Positions 23,109-36,235 are shown, counted from the first letter of the stretch. The stretch: DNA of 62,000 bases from Gnetum montanum (GCA_015680685.1 MNCI01003377.1:547604-609603); one strand, 5' to 3'. A program made the numbers and translations. The notes: generated by a model not told the origin, from the sequence alone.

Positions 23109-26100
23109 ATACCAAAATAATTTACTTGAAGAGTCAGATAAGCCTGAAGGCCAAGGCTATGGCAGCTTGGTGAACATGTGCATAGATGCAGCCTGTAAGA
23201 GCAGGGAAACAGTAGACGTTTGGAGAAGACAAAAGCGGACTCTGGAAAGAATGCCAGCACATCTTTCTGTCTTGCTTTTTCGTTGCCTGCTCGGTCGCCG
23301 ATTGCTTCTTCCTTATCTACTTGAGTGAGCAATGCGTGAACATTTTAAGTTTTTGTAAAATTCTGTAAATTTTAATTTGCACACAAAGCTGTTAGTACTT
23401 TCATGCACTGTATCAGCTGCATTAGCATTATTAACATTGGTTTTTTTAAGAAGAAACTTTGACGCTTCATAATGCATGGATCAGGATGTTTCAGCAAAGC
23501 ATTGAGGAGGTGAATTTGAAAGCAGAAATTATGGTTGATTCAGAATGGATGGTATACTTGGGTGCTTATCGTCATTTGCGTATCTTAAACCTTGCTGAAT
23601 GTAAGGGAATTAAAGATTCTGCTCTATGGAATCTCTCTGGTAAGCTGCTATTCAAAATTTATTTCTTTATTTTTTTTTTAAATCTCATTAGAGAAAGTTA
23701 TTACAAAGTATTTAAAAATAATTGAACATCAGCTTTAACATAGGTCTTGATTCGTGTATACTGCTAAACTATCTATATTTAAGGACTTAATTAATCAGAA
23801 ATTATATTGTTGATGGGTAGTGAAGATAACATTGCTAAACCTTTCAGTTTTCGAATTTTCTTTCTTTGTGGGAATAATATAAAAATTAGAATAGAAAACT
23901 AGTGCTCCATAAGCATAAAGAGATTGCATTATCTTAAAGATTATGCTGTAGGAAAATAAGAAATTGTTGCAGATCTTTTTGGTCCTTCACCATTGATAGT
24001 TATATTTTATGTTAGGTTTGTCGACCTTGGAGGATTTGAATTTGTCAAGATGTTCAAAGATAACAAATAGAGGTTTGGAGCATCTGTTATCGCTCTCGAA
24101 TTTGAAAAGATTGTGTATTTCAGAAACAGGCATAACGGCAAATGGTATAAAGTGTCTTTCGATTCTTACGTCATTGACCTCCTTAGATCTTGGAGGCTTG
24201 CCAGTTACAAATCAGGCAGTCTCTTCATTGCAGGTATGCTTTGAATTTAGGTGAATAATGCGCCTTGCATAAAAAGATAAGGAGGGAGGTACAATTTTGG
24301 ATCTTTTTTGCAACCCATGGCTTCAAATCTGTAATATTTCAAATAACTTTTTATGTCTGGATGCGCACACCATTTTCATTGCAAATTCAGATGCATAGTG
24401 TCTGTTGCGTAGGAAGACATTGAATGTACAGCAGATATAGATCATTCTTGGCAAATCATAGCTCTACCTCTGAAACATTTCAAAACTTTACTTTTGTGAA
24501 TGAATGAATGCAGCCAAAGATACATGTAAAGTCTTAATAAAAATAAACAGTGCCTTAACAATAATTTGTTAATATGTATTATTTAGTGTTTCATACTTTG
24601 TGCTGGTTTTGTTTTTCTTGATATATAATTCTTCTGGCATGATATTGATGAGGCTTCTAGTGGCAATTTTGTATATCTATGTAAGCCCAGATGCATTATA
24701 CTCTTTTGTACACTTAAACCTATAGTTTAGGCTTGTTTGAAAGTGTGGTGGCACATCATTAGTAGTGTACACTTGGTGCAGTGCCTCACCGTGTGCGCTA
24801 TTTCACCTCATGTGCTGCCATGTGTGCATTACCACACCTTGTGTGCTACCTCATGCAGTGTGCTAGCACACCTTGCACCTAGTTTGTTGCTGCACCACTT
24901 TCATTACAATTCTGAAAACTATAAATACCCAAGAGGGAAAGCACAAAAGGGACATTCATTTTGTAAGTTTTTCTGACATTTCTTGTTAAGAGCTTCTCTT
25001 CTTCCCTTGGGTAAGTATGCCCTTTATTCTCCTTTGTAGAAGCTCCTCCCTTGAGTGAGTATGCCATTTGCTCTCCTTTGTATTTTTAAGTTGTTGACTC
25101 ATTTTGCAGTTAAGACTTTGTTTGAGTGTTGCCATGTTTTCACATTCCGGAACTGTTTGGTCCCAACATAGAGCTCAAATAAAGCTTATTTTGAATTTAT
25201 AATTTTATTGATTTTTGCATTGCACCTGTTCGACAAGGGATTGTGAAGTGAAGGTGTGTTTTATTTCTTTTTTGTGTGCATACATTGTATTTGTCTTGCA
25301 AGGGATTGCAACAAGTTTCAATTATTGTTTTATTCTTTACATTTATGAAATACATAAAAATTATGAAAGTATCATTTTTCTACCATGGCAACATGGGTTC
25401 ATTCACTTGTATTATATTTATTATAACATTTTTATTTATTAAACGTAACAATATACACAAGTAAACTTTGCAAGTTTACAACTCATTTGCTATGGATACT
25501 GTTGATAGACATCTTGGGGTCTCAGCCAGCGGCCTATCAAATGCCATCATGAGCTTCAAAGCGTAGATTATGGATAATGAAAAGAAACTAACATTTATAA
25601 TGTTTCTCTCTTAATCATGGTGATAAATTTGTTTGTTCATTGACAATGGTGTGTGTTAGTTCTGTTTCATATAAAGCTTACGTTAATACGACGATGCATT
25701 CCACATTTAGTTTGGTAAAGGGGTAAGCTTTTATTTTAAACTTAAATTTTCATTTTTGAGGAAATATGACAATTATTGCTGGACAACATATAAGATTGCT
25801 GGACAGTTAGTGGATTCTTAGATTGATTCAAGAAATTTGACCACATACAAAGGGAGGTCTTTAGTTAGTAATTAGCACAGTTGAACCATGAATAATGAGA
25901 AGGTATTCAATGTATTAAAATTTAGTTATTACACAGAAATTGACAAATTAGAAAAATGAAGTAAAATGGAAACAGTTGCAACTACTGGCTTGGTGAAATA
26001 TGAAGGTATGCTGGAGTATATATGAAATAAGGTATATTAATATTGTAGTGTTAAGTTGTATATGCATAACGATTTTGGTTAGGTGTATTTGAAGACGATA

Positions 26101-28252
26101 GGGTTCATTACCTCGGTATGCTTTTAAATGGCCAGTTCAACCAAATGAACTAGTGTATTTGCAAAAACATCACACCCCACATATATTTCAAACAGCGATG
26201 AGCATGTGAGGATTCCTAGCTGAGTGTGCTGAGCATATTCCCTTTGTTGCTACCGTGTGCCCTCCGTGTACCAATAATGTTCCTGAACATACAGCCAAGC
26301 TATAATTTTTGGCTGGGCTTTGCTTTTAAACTTTGAGTCCAACATCTAATTTTCATGTTGAATTCTATTCACTTTGTTGGTGTCTCATCTTTGCTTCTGT
26401 TTTTGGTTTCAAGGTTGTCCGATTAATCATTCCTGATTAAGCGTCTCCTGCTTTTTAGTCAAATCTGAAGTTTGTAAATGGTAGAACTCTGGATATTTTA
26501 CCGAAATGAAAGTAAATTTAGTTTGTGAAACCCCGATTAGGTAGGTTGCTTCGAAACTTAAAACTACCATGAAAATATTGTATGTTGTTTGTACACCAAG
26601 CTTATCCAACTTTAATGGGGAAAAAGGCTTCTGGGATTCTAACTTGGTGCATTTGTTCCTGTTGTTTTGAGAAACAGGAATAAATTTTGTTTTAATGTCT
26701 ATATTTAATGTTCTTGCTTGGGATAGTAAAAGATTTTCCGTTTTTCTGTTGTTTAAAAGGCTCTCGATTCACTGGAAGAATTGGATATTTGGGGCAGCAA
26801 GATCAATAATGATGGAGCCATCTTCCTTCAATCATTTTCCAATTTGAAACTTCTGAACCTGGCATGGACAAATGTGACAAGAATTCCTGCTATGGCTTCT
26901 TTGATTTTTCTAAATATGAGTAACTGTACTGTTGAATCTCTTGGTGGTGCATTTGAAAGACATAAGGCAGATTTACAGGAACTACGTTTATCGGGAGCTT
27001 CATTCGTAAACATGGAAGAGGCGTTTTCTTCTGTTTTTTTACAAAATCTAACCCTTTTGGATCTCTCTAATGCCTCCATCGATAGAATCATTTATATAAG
27101 AGATATGCAGAGGCTTAGATTTCTGGATCTGAGCTTCACCGGAATAACAGATTCATGCACCAATTTGGTAGCAGAATGCGGAGGACATTTAGAGAGGCTT
27201 AATCTGAGCTCCACAAGAATAAGTTCCAATGCATTAGCACCTTTGGTTGGAAATGTTTACAATCTCAAGTTCCTTGCATTGTCACATACTCTTGTTGATG
27301 ATCATGCATTTAAATATATAGCTCAGATGCCTTCTTTGCGTAACATCAACTTGAGTTTCACAAACATCAAGGGTAAGTTGCTCAGTTACTAATTAGCTGT
27401 GATTGTTACAATCCTAGAATTAGATTTAGCTGATTTGTCTCCATCATTATGTTTAGGCTTTCTTCATTCTGGAGAACATGGATCAGAGCCTGTTTCTTCA
27501 TTCATTTATTTTAGGGATCTACAACATTTGGAAAACTTAGAACTAGAGAACACCAAGATTTCTGATCAAGCTCTGCAGTTGCTTCCTTCCTTTTTGAAGA
27601 ACCTACAGTGTTTATACCTTAAAAGTGACTACCTCTCAGATGTTTCACTTCATATGCTTTCGGCTCTCACGAATTTAAAGGTTGCTGGATTGCAAGGAGC
27701 TGTTTTGACGGATGGTGGGCTACTTTCCTTTGTACCACCTCCCTTGTTGGAACTCCTTGATTTGAGAGATTGTTGGCTTCTAAGCAGGGAAGCACTTTTG
27801 TTGTTTTCAAATTCTTACAGTCATCTGCACGTCAGACATGAGTTGATGTTAACCATGGAGAAGATGCAGCATGGTCACAAAACATCTCAAACTGCAATAA
27901 ACCAGAAGAAATCTCACAATAAATCGAAGCTTCATGATGGTCAAGCTCAAAGGAAATTTTTAGGTTTATTATCTACCCATCCTTTTTCCTTGATTTTTTT
28001 TTTCTGAAGTTCATTCATAACATTCAATCTCTGACCTTAATTAGATGTTTCACTGCAAGGTTGTGTGTAGCTGATTGCTAATTCTTTATTTCTTTGTGTG
28101 CTTTTGAAGATGAACGCATTAAATACTCTAGGTCAGAGTTATTGGAGCTGCAAGGACAGGCTGAATCTGTATTAACTCTTAAAGAAATTGATTCCTGCCT
28201 TTCCGATCTTCTAGAAAAGACTCGGACAAAGAACGTGTCTTCTGGAGGATAA
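23109..28252 (+). CDS. LRR (RNI-like) family protein, At4g23840-like; exons 2-7
   Basis: Exons 23109-23324, 23485-23639, 24016-24233, 26760-27372, 27457-27963 and 28110-28252 (TAA) join in frame with GT/AG borders. With candidate exon 1 this gives 634 residues, close to the about 600 I recall for the Arabidopsis relative. Residues about 36-89 form an N-terminal helical region (MCIDAACKSRETVDVWRRQ, MPAHLSVLLFRCLLGRRLLL). LRRs run from about 105 to 530: LRILNLAEC, LEDLNLSRCSKITNRGLEHL, LTSLDLGGLPVTN, LKLLNLAWTNVT, LRFLDLSFTGITD, LERLNLSSTRISS, LKFLALSHTLVDD, LENLELENTKISD, LELLDLRDCWLLS. The last about 90 residues are polar and basic, with a helical LLELQGQAESVLTLKEIDS tail. No signal peptide, TM or kinase is seen, so a soluble intracellular protein is inferred; the molecular role is not established. 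No stop or frameshift was found, so it is likely functional. Confidence 0.85.
24700..25510 (+). mobile_element. Possible solo LTR in intron 4
   Basis: A GT/CA-rich block of imperfect repeats (24730-24900, repeated 'tgtgct', 'cctcatg', 'gcaccacc'-like words) is followed by TATA box CTATAAATACCC (about 24919-24930), then two about 38-bp direct repeats ('cttcccttgggtaagtatgcc' and 'ctcccttgagtgagtatgcc', about 25003 and 25048) and a polyadenylation-like AATAAA at about 25181. This order resembles U3-R-U5. No clean ends or target duplication were identified. Confidence 0.3.
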
Positions 28253-28930
28253 AGAGCAGCTTTGTTTCATGCGTTAGATTTTTTTGCATCAAATGCATTC
28301 TGCAACTCAGCTTTTGAACTATTTCACCAGCAGTTTTGTCTTGGCCGTGTTCCTATTGTTACTTCTCCCGTGAAAACATTGCTTTGGAAAACTTAAAACT
28401 GAAATGGAAGTGTTTCATATGGATGTTAAGAGTATATCTTTCAGTGTTACTTAATCATACAGGCCTTTTCTATAGATAGGTTATTAGGCAACAGCAACCG
28501 CCGGATGAGCCTCTACGTTAATTAAGTAGATAGAAAAGCCTTCGGAAGGTATGGCTGACCAATTTGTGGTGAGCTCTAGTGATGAGGAGCATCTCACGTG
28601 TGGTACAGCTATTGCTCTTTATGTCCTGAGTTCTATACCCTACATATTCGTATTCTTGGATGTACCAAGATAAACTTTGTTGGAATTGAGCGTTTGCCCA
28701 CAAGCTATCAACTTATAAAATATGATTTAATATGTTTTATGAAAAATTTAGAGCAATTTGCCAAGGATATACGAAAGTAAATATTAACTTTGTAACCCTT
28801 GTGCTATGTGAAGATGATAGGATCAAATTTGGTTTGGCTTATTTATTGGTAAAATTTTTATATAACTCACTATATAACTTATTAGATTAGGATTGAATTT
28901 AGATATTCATACTTTTGTAGTTTAACATAT

Positions 28931-29375
28931 ATAATACTTTGTAAAAAGTGGGGTGGTTTTGTATCCTAAAATAAGTGAAACATAGGTATACCCCAAGATT
29001 TATAAAAGTTTATAACTTAGTGCTATTTAGTAGAATCGAACTTGTGACTTGGGGTTACCAAGCTGAGATTGGTACCATCTCATTGTTAATACTTTGTAAA
29101 AAGTCATCATGTTGGAACTTGAAATAAGTGTAATATAAGTATACCCCATGATGTATAGTCCAATTAGAAATGCAAAACTTTGTATTGCTCACTAGAATTG
29201 AAACCATGACCACCTCATTGTTAATACTTTGTAAAAAGTGTTCATGTTGGAACTTGAAATAATTGTAATATAAGTAGACCACATGATGTATAGTCCAATT
29301 AGAAATGCATAACTTAGCATTGCTCACTAGAATTGAAACCATGACCTGGAATACTTTGTAAAAAGTGAAACAAAG
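28931..29375 (-). repeat. Tandem array of a SINE-like unit downstream of the LRR gene
   Basis: The phrase 'aatactttgtaaaaagt' occurs at about 28931, 29088, 29224 and 29350. The units between share 'ttggaacttgaaataa(g/t)tgtaatataagta', 'atgatgtatagtccaattagaaatgca' and 'ctcactagaattgaaaccatgac'. Period is about 125-157 bp. The minus strand of the unit carries GGTCATGGTTTCAATTCTAGTG, resembling a Pol III B box. The first unit is longer and has a better match (AAGTTCGATTCTAC). A coincidental 107-codon minus-strand frame across it is not a gene. Confidence 0.65.
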
Positions 29376-30590
29376 CAAGATTGTGCCTTAGCATACTCTA
29401 TGACTTGCACAACCACAAGCTATATCCTTTAATCAAGAGAGTTGTACCTTATTGATTATAATTAGATAAATACTATAAGAGATTATGCAACTTTGCCAAT
29501 GTTGGTCTTAAGCTTGGATGAGAAAGGAGGGTTAATGTTAGGTTGGCAATTGGTTTTAAAACCATGTCAAATCTCATAAATGATTTTTTTTTTTAGATTT
29601 TGCAAAATGTTAGTGCATTCTCCCAAGTAGCAATCACAACACAAGGCCCAATTATGGAAAATGAACAAGGGTTTGCTAAAACATTCTCTAAAAATGATGC
29701 ACAACACTAGTGTACAACATTGGTGTTTGGATGTTGTAGAAAATGGGCAAGGGTTTCCACATTAGAATAAATGTAAGTAAAGAAATGATTCTAGTAATAG
29801 AAATTTTAGATGATAACTTGGAACATTGATACTCTCTTGGTAGGTCAAAGGTTGCTCCCCTTTGGAGGTTTAAAAGATCACACAGAGCCAACTTGGATTC
29901 CATATTAACTTAACCATTATATTCCTTTGAGGATTATAGTCCTAATTCCTTATGTACTATGTTGCAAGGGTATATAGGTAGCCAGGGTTAAAGCTTTAGG
30001 TGTGAGCACCTTTCCTTTTCTTCAAAAAAGGGGGTTAAGATTATATGATGCATGTAGCTTAAGGGATACATCTTAGCTAGCTTGAGTATTGTTTTTCTTG
30101 TGTGTTTGAATTGTTCATGGTGTGTGTGTATTGATATCATAAATTGGTCTCATATGTGATTATTTTTGGAGTAGATTAACTTGTGTTATGTGATCTTTGC
30201 TATTCTCACAAGGCATTGTAGCTATTGATTCATAGTCCACCCTTGAGTTTTTCCTTGATTTATTTAGTCCAATGATGGTTCTTGGGACTTCAAGTGGTGT
30301 TATGAGATGCTTGTCAAGTGTTGTTATAACTTTTTATATTAGAGGCTAGCTTTGGTATAAGTGAAAGACTAAGAAGATTGTGGTGTGAAAGTAGTATGGT
30401 GTGGAAAGTAGTGGTTGTGAAGCAGGGAGGGAAGAATAAGTGTAGAACTAGTTCTTTCTAAGCATGTATGGGAAGAGAAACCAATGAAGGAAGAAGTGGA
30501 TGAGGCAAAAGTAAATGTCCCAATGGTAAAGATGTAGGAGTTATGAAAATAATTGATGTACAAGTTATAAAGTTCTACTTAAGTTCTATG
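29376..30590. other. Intergenic, nothing recognised
   Basis: AT-rich unique-looking DNA with short frames only. Confidence 0.5.
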
Positions 30591-30599
30591 GAAGTTTCG

Positions 30600-30765
30600 T
30601 GTTGACTACATATGTAGAGGTACATATAGTCATCTAGTTTCGGTTTGAAAGCTCTAGGTCATGGGTTCAATTCTAGTGGGTAATGTTAAGTTATGAAGTT
30701 CTAATTAGACTATATATCTTAAGGTGTACCTATATTACAATTATTTTAGAGTTCCAACACCTAGT
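30600..30765 (+). repeat. Inverted single copy of the same SINE-like unit
   Basis: 'ggtcatgggttcaattctagtggg' followed by 'aagttatgaagttctaattagactatatatct' and 'acctatattacaattattttagagttccaacacc' is the reverse complement, with changes, of the units at 28931-29375. An A-box-like segment precedes it at about 30632. Confidence 0.6.
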
Positions 30766-31030
30766 ATTGGTTTCACAATCTATCCTCCACCCCCTACATT
30801 TGGGTCAATCCATGACTTGATTCATGTCTTAAGAAAGCACAGTAATTAGATCAACATCAAATTCTTGATCATAAATAATGATGCATTCAATGCACAAATT
30901 GGCCAATCCTAGTCAAGTTTTAGAAACTTCCTAATAATTGTGTATGAGTTGGTTGCATGTAAAGCCATGGACATAGAATACCAGAAGCATCTTAATTTGG
31001 GGGAGAAGGGCAAGGGAAAATGTAAGACTC

Positions 31031-31283
<253 letters not shown>

Positions 31284-31439
31284 ATCAGAGTACAACACAT
31301 GCTTAGTCACTAAGTAGAAATCACCAAAAACAACATGGAAAGGAAAAACTTTTTAATTTTAGAGATGTCTACTCAAGTATACAACTTTACAATAGATGTT
31401 TTGCAAGATCAAGAGAAAAACATTCTAATTTTGTACATC

Positions 31440-31855
31440 TTCTTTATTTTTGTAAATGAGAATAACAAAGCTTTTTCTATGGTTTTTTAGCATTTCTCCA
31501 TCTTTCAAAATTTTGTTAAATAACTGTGTCAACCAAGAAACTTTTGTATCTACCAATGCTTTCCAAGCTTCTATAGGAATGCTATATGGTCCAACAGCTT
31601 TTCCATTTTTTATCTTTGATAAGGCTATCTTCTAGAGAAGGAAAGTTCATTAACCAAACTAAAGTTTGGTTCTTCTTCTTGGATGTCTTTTCTAGGAAAT
31701 TATTCATTTAATAATTCTTGAAAATAAATTTTCCACCTATCCAAAATTTCATTATCTTTTACCAAAATTCTTTCATTTGCTTTCTTGATACGTTTGATAT
31801 AATCAACGTCCTTACATTTTTTATTTATGATGTTTTCAATTTATAAATATATTTC
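31440..31855 (-). pseudogene. LINE RT N-terminal fragment fused to the copia 3' LTR
   Basis: Minus strand from about 31850: a helical stretch, DRWKIYFQELLNE, then KIKNGKAVGPYSIPIEAWKA (canonical plant L1 'KNGKAxGPDxIPxExWK'), VSWLTQLFNKIL and IYKNKEDVQN at about 31440-31460, then no further match. This is the start of an RT domain only. Confidence 0.75.
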
Positions 31856-31975
31856 TCTCCACTAAAGTTTGAGGCTTTGTCTCATCATACATCTTCCTTA
31901 GTCTTGCAAAAGCTTACAAGCACATTTTCCAATTCTCTCCATTTTCTAAGGTTTTAACATATCAAAATATCAACA
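31855..31975 (-). mobile_element. Truncated 3' LTR of the copia element, with adjacent polypurine tract
   Basis: 'aagtttgaggctttgtctcatcat' to 'ctaaggtttt' (31865-31955) repeats 37042-37128. On the minus strand it starts TGTTGATATTTTG, as the 5' LTR starts TGTTAATCTTTT. CAAAAAGAGGGAGGT at 31976-31990 is the polypurine tract. Only about 120 of about 896 bp remain. Confidence 0.75.
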
Positions 31976-32158
31976 ACCTCCCTCTTTTTGGTGATGTCCA
32001 AAACTTCAGAAAATTGGCTAGCATAATATGAGAGGCAAATAGAAACACAACACAACATAAATAATATCATATAGAATATTATTACAATAATATGTTCCTC
32101 ATTTTGGGCATAATCAAAAAGAAGTTTCCTTGTGAAACTCCCCTTAAATATGAGCTCC

Positions 32159-32161
<3 letters not shown>

Positions 32162-32190
<29 letters not shown>

Positions 32191-32192
32191 TT
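32162..32192. repeat. (TTA)n microsatellite
   Basis: About ten ATT/TTA units. Confidence 0.9.
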
Positions 32193-32279
32193 TAAGTTAG
32201 TAGTTTTTAGAAAATAAAAGCTTCTTACCTAATAGGACAAGGTCCTATCCCCATGTTTTTATAGAGAATAGTAAGTCTT

Positions 32280-33480
32280 CATTCATCAAGAGGCTTAATG
32301 AAGGCATTAGTAAGTTAGTCATCTATCCTAATATACTCTAACTTAATATGCTTTAGTTGAGTATGTTCTTGTATGAAATGATGCTAAATTTCAATATTCT
32401 TTGTACTGTAATGTTGCATAGGATTTTTGGTCATATTGATAGTGCTATTGTTGTTACTAAAAATGGGTGCATGATCTGATGTGATTCCTAGATTCTTGAG
32501 AGTTTCTTTCATCCACAATATTTGTGCATAGTAGCTCCTAGCTAAAAAATATTCTACGTCTATTGTGGAAAGTGCTATAGAGATTTACTTCTTAGTTGCC
32601 CAAGACATGAGACTTCTTCATAGAAAGAAGTAATTTCCACTTGTACTTCGTCGATCATCTATACAACCTACCTAATTTACATCACAATACCTAACAAGAT
32701 CAAGTTTAGAGCCCTCTGAATACCAAAGTCCCTAATCAGTAGTACCTTTTAGATAATGACAAATTCATTTCATGGCTTTTAAGTGAAATTCTTTGGGCCA
32801 ACACTTAAAGCTATATAAGGTCTATTGAAAGTTAAGTATAGTAAGCTACCAATCATATCTCTATAGAGCTTAAGATCAACTAATTTTCCTTGTTCATCTT
32901 TGTTAAGCTTGAAATGTGCAATCGTAGGTAATGTCTTTTCTTTCACATCAGCCAAGTTGAATGTTTGTAGAAGATCTTTGTTATATTTAGTTTGATAGAT
33001 GAAGGTTTTACCTTTTGTTTGGTTGATTTGGAATCCAAGGAAGTTGTTGAGTTCTTCCATCATGCTTATTTCAAATTTTGTCTACATAAGATCTAAAAAC
33101 TTCTTGCATAAAATATCATTAGTAGCTCCAAATATAGTATCATCAACATAAATTTTCACAATGTGTAAATCTTTACCTTCACGTTTAAGAAAAAAAGTAA
33201 CATTAGCTCTACTTCTTTCAAAACCATTAGACATGAGATGTTATGAGAGTCCATCATATGAATCTCTAGTAGCTTGTTTGACCCCATAGAGAGCCTTTTT
33301 CAGTTTTGAAACAATTTGAATGAATAGGATTTACAGATCCTTCAGGTTGCTCAACATATACTTCGTCTTGAATATTCCCATTCAAAAAGGCATTCTTTAC
33401 ATCCATTTGATACAAATTAATACCTTTGATACTTTCATAAGCTAAAAGAAGTCTGATTAACTCAAGTCTAACCATAGGAG
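32280..33480 (-). pseudogene. Copia reverse transcriptase / RNase H remnant
   Basis: 33475-33266 gives YQMDVKNAFLNGNIQDEVYV, the hallmark copia RT block 'MDVKTAFLNGxLxEEVYM'. 33063-32779 gives the RT C-terminal part (MEELNNFLGFQI, FIYQTKYNKDLL, YRDMIGSLLYLT). About 32640-32290 gives the RNase H region with a STSGN-like motif, SWATKK, IALSTIDVEY and a tail with HIKLEYI. The polymerase YVDD segment lies around 33130-33160 and appears as YVDDTIF. Separate frames show it is inactive. Confidence 0.8.
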
Positions 33481-34429
33481 CAAAAGTTTCATCAAAATCA
33501 ATTCCCTCTTACAATTGTATCATTTAGTAACAAATTTGGCTTTGTTCTTGATGATGTTATCAGTTTCATCTTTCTTGTTCCTAAACACCCATTTTATTTT
33601 AATAATATACTTATGATTGAGTTTAGGAGTTAATTCCCATACATTGTTTTTGATGAATTGATTTAGCTCTTCTTGCATGGTTGAAATCCATTCTTTCTTT
33701 GTTCTAGCTTCTTTAAAATTTTGGGGCTCAAGTTATGAAAGATACATAACATATGTACATATTTCTTTGTTTGGTTCCTAGTTCAGATTCCATCTTTTAC
33801 TTACCCAATGACATCGTTGAGAGAGTGTAATCTAAGGGGTCTAGGCATTTTGGGCTATGTTGGAGAAGTATCCTCATGTTGGCTTCCTATGTTAGAATCT
33901 TTATCAGTTGTTATCTGGGAAGTACTAGATATCTTTTGGATAAAATCTTCTTCATCATTAGAATGTAGATTTGAATCATCACTATCATCTATTTTAACAT
34001 TTTAAGTTTCCTCCATAGTGTTGGTTCTTTTGTTGAACACTGTGTAACCCCTACTAACAGTTGAATATCCAAGAAAGATTCCCTCATTGATTTGGGATCA
34101 AATTTTCTGAGAGCATATTTGTCATTTAGAATATAGTACTTTGAACCAAAAACATGAAAATAACAAATTGATGTCTTTCTACTAGTTCACAATTCATAAG
34201 GAGTTTTAGTAGTGAATCTTCTTACTAGAACTTTATTGGAGACATAGCATGTGATGTTGATTGCTTTAGCCCAAAAGTGATATGGAATGTTTTTGTCATT
34301 CAAGATTATTCTCTTCATTTTATTCAAAATCTCATTTTTTCTTTTTGTAATACCATTCATGTTGAGGAGTCATGGGAGTAAAAAATTGATGTAGAATGTC
34401 ATTCATGTGATAGTATTATTTAAATTTAG

Positions 34430-34760
34430 CATTTTTCAACTCTTTCCCATTGTTACCTTTGATGACTTTAATACCATATTATTTTTCATTTTATATTTAT
34501 TTACAAATTCTCATGAAACGATCAAAAGATTTATCTTTATGATATAAGAAAGCAACCCAAGTGAAACAAGAGAAATCATCAACAATACTTAAAAAATATA
34601 TTTTCTTTCCCAAACTAAGAGTTTGAGAGGACCAACCAAGTCCATGTGAATCAATTCTAAAGGATAAGAGGTAGAGATGCAAATTTTCTTACCAAACCTT
34701 ACCCTTGTTTGGTTTCCTTTTTAACATGCTTCACAAGTATTCAAGGAGGAATCCTTGATT
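34430..34760 (-). pseudogene. Copia integrase remnant
   Basis: 34682-34497 includes SLGKKIYFLSIVDDFSCFTW, matching the copia integrase core 'GGxxYFLxxIDDxSRxTWVYxL', followed by FLYHKDKSFDRF. The aspartate of the DDE triad is visible; the rest is eroded. Confidence 0.75.
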
Positions 34761-35729
34761 TTGGGCAACCCTTCAACCATATCTTTCAAGACAAAGGTTT
34801 GAAGAATGTCTTTGTTAATGTGACCCAGTTTTCTATACCACATATGAACATTACCCATATTGCTAATCAATCACTTGGATTCAAGGTTAGGTTGATCTTC
34901 AAAAATAATAGTATAAACATTTGCTTTTCTATTTCCTTCTATAATAATTGTTTTGGATTGTAGATCTCTTACTTTACAAATATCTTTAGAGAAGGTAACA
35001 TCAAAATTTAAATCACAAAGTTGAAAAAACACAAAGAAGATTGTGTTTAAGACCTTCAACCAAAAAAACTTGTTTAATAGTAGGCTAATCTTTACCTCTA
35101 ATTGTACCAATATCTTTAATTTGAGCTTCCATGTCATCTCTAAAAATGATAGTTCCATAGTTTTGTTCTAAAAAAATGTACAAATTGAGATTTGTCTCCT
35201 ATCATGTGTCTAGAACATCCATTATCGATGTACCAAGTGCTCATTTTTATAGTAGAGAGTGCAAATTATGCAATCATTTCTTTTTTGATAACTCTTATCT
35301 TTTTTCTTTCAAAATTTCTTTTTCTGCAACATACCTTTTCTAGGCTATTTTGGAAAAGACCAAGTATAGTGTTTTAATCATAAATAATAGAAAGCCTAAA
35401 TATGTCCAATTTTATCACACTAGAAATAAATCATATTCTTAAATTTAGCTAAGTGATCAAACTTGAAAGTTTATTTCTTTAAATTCATAAAACTTGATGA
35501 TGCTTTGTTGTGAGAATAGCTTTGATCTTGATCTATCTTCTTATTTTGAATGTATCTTTCATAGCTGACCTTTACATCTGATAATTCCTTGTTAGTTTGC
35601 TCAACAACACTTGTTAGCTTTGAATCTCAGCTATTAGGTTTGAGTTTTCTTTCTTAAGATATAAACAATCAGAATTAAATTTTGCTATCTTTATTTCTTT
35701 AACATGTAAAGTCTCTTTCATTTTGAAGC

Positions 35730-36100
35730 ATAAATTCTAAAAGGAAATCACCTCATTATAAAGTAGCTCATATCTTTCTTCCAAAGTAATCTCATCTTCT
35801 TTAGCTTCATCATAAGATATTGAGTCCTTGATGGGTTCTTGATTTATCAAGGCTAAGCATAAATGATGAGAATCTTTGGATATATAGCTGGTTTCTACTT
35901 CATCATAACAACTTGTATTGATGTTGGTAGTTCTTATTTGTTTACTAGACTCGTATTCTTGTAACTTGCAAGTACAAGGACTTTTGGAGTCCATATGACC
36001 TCTTTCACTACATATCTAGCATTGCATGGAGGAGGTATCATAATTAGAAATATTATAGTAATTACCTATTGCCTTATAGTAGATGGATTAAGTACATCTT
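35730..36100 (-). pseudogene. Copia gag C-terminal remnant
   Basis: At about 36005-35985 a CSERGHMDSKSPC-like zinc-knuckle segment (expected CxxCxxxGHxxxxC), then a polar acidic stretch to 35737. Stops are present. Confidence 0.5.
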
Positions 36101-36235
36101 TCCAAGATGAAATTAATAAACCCTTGCATTCTAGCTTTCCAATATATGAAGTTAAACCCATCTAACATTAGTAGCTTGATGAAATAAGCTCCCTTAATAG
36201 TTTACTCCTGAGTTGTTACACTCAATCATGGAGTA

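Noticed and set aside
29055-29378. 107-codon minus-strand frame with an internal repeat
   Set aside because: The repeat follows the tandem SINE-like DNA units; no protein-level constraint is visible.
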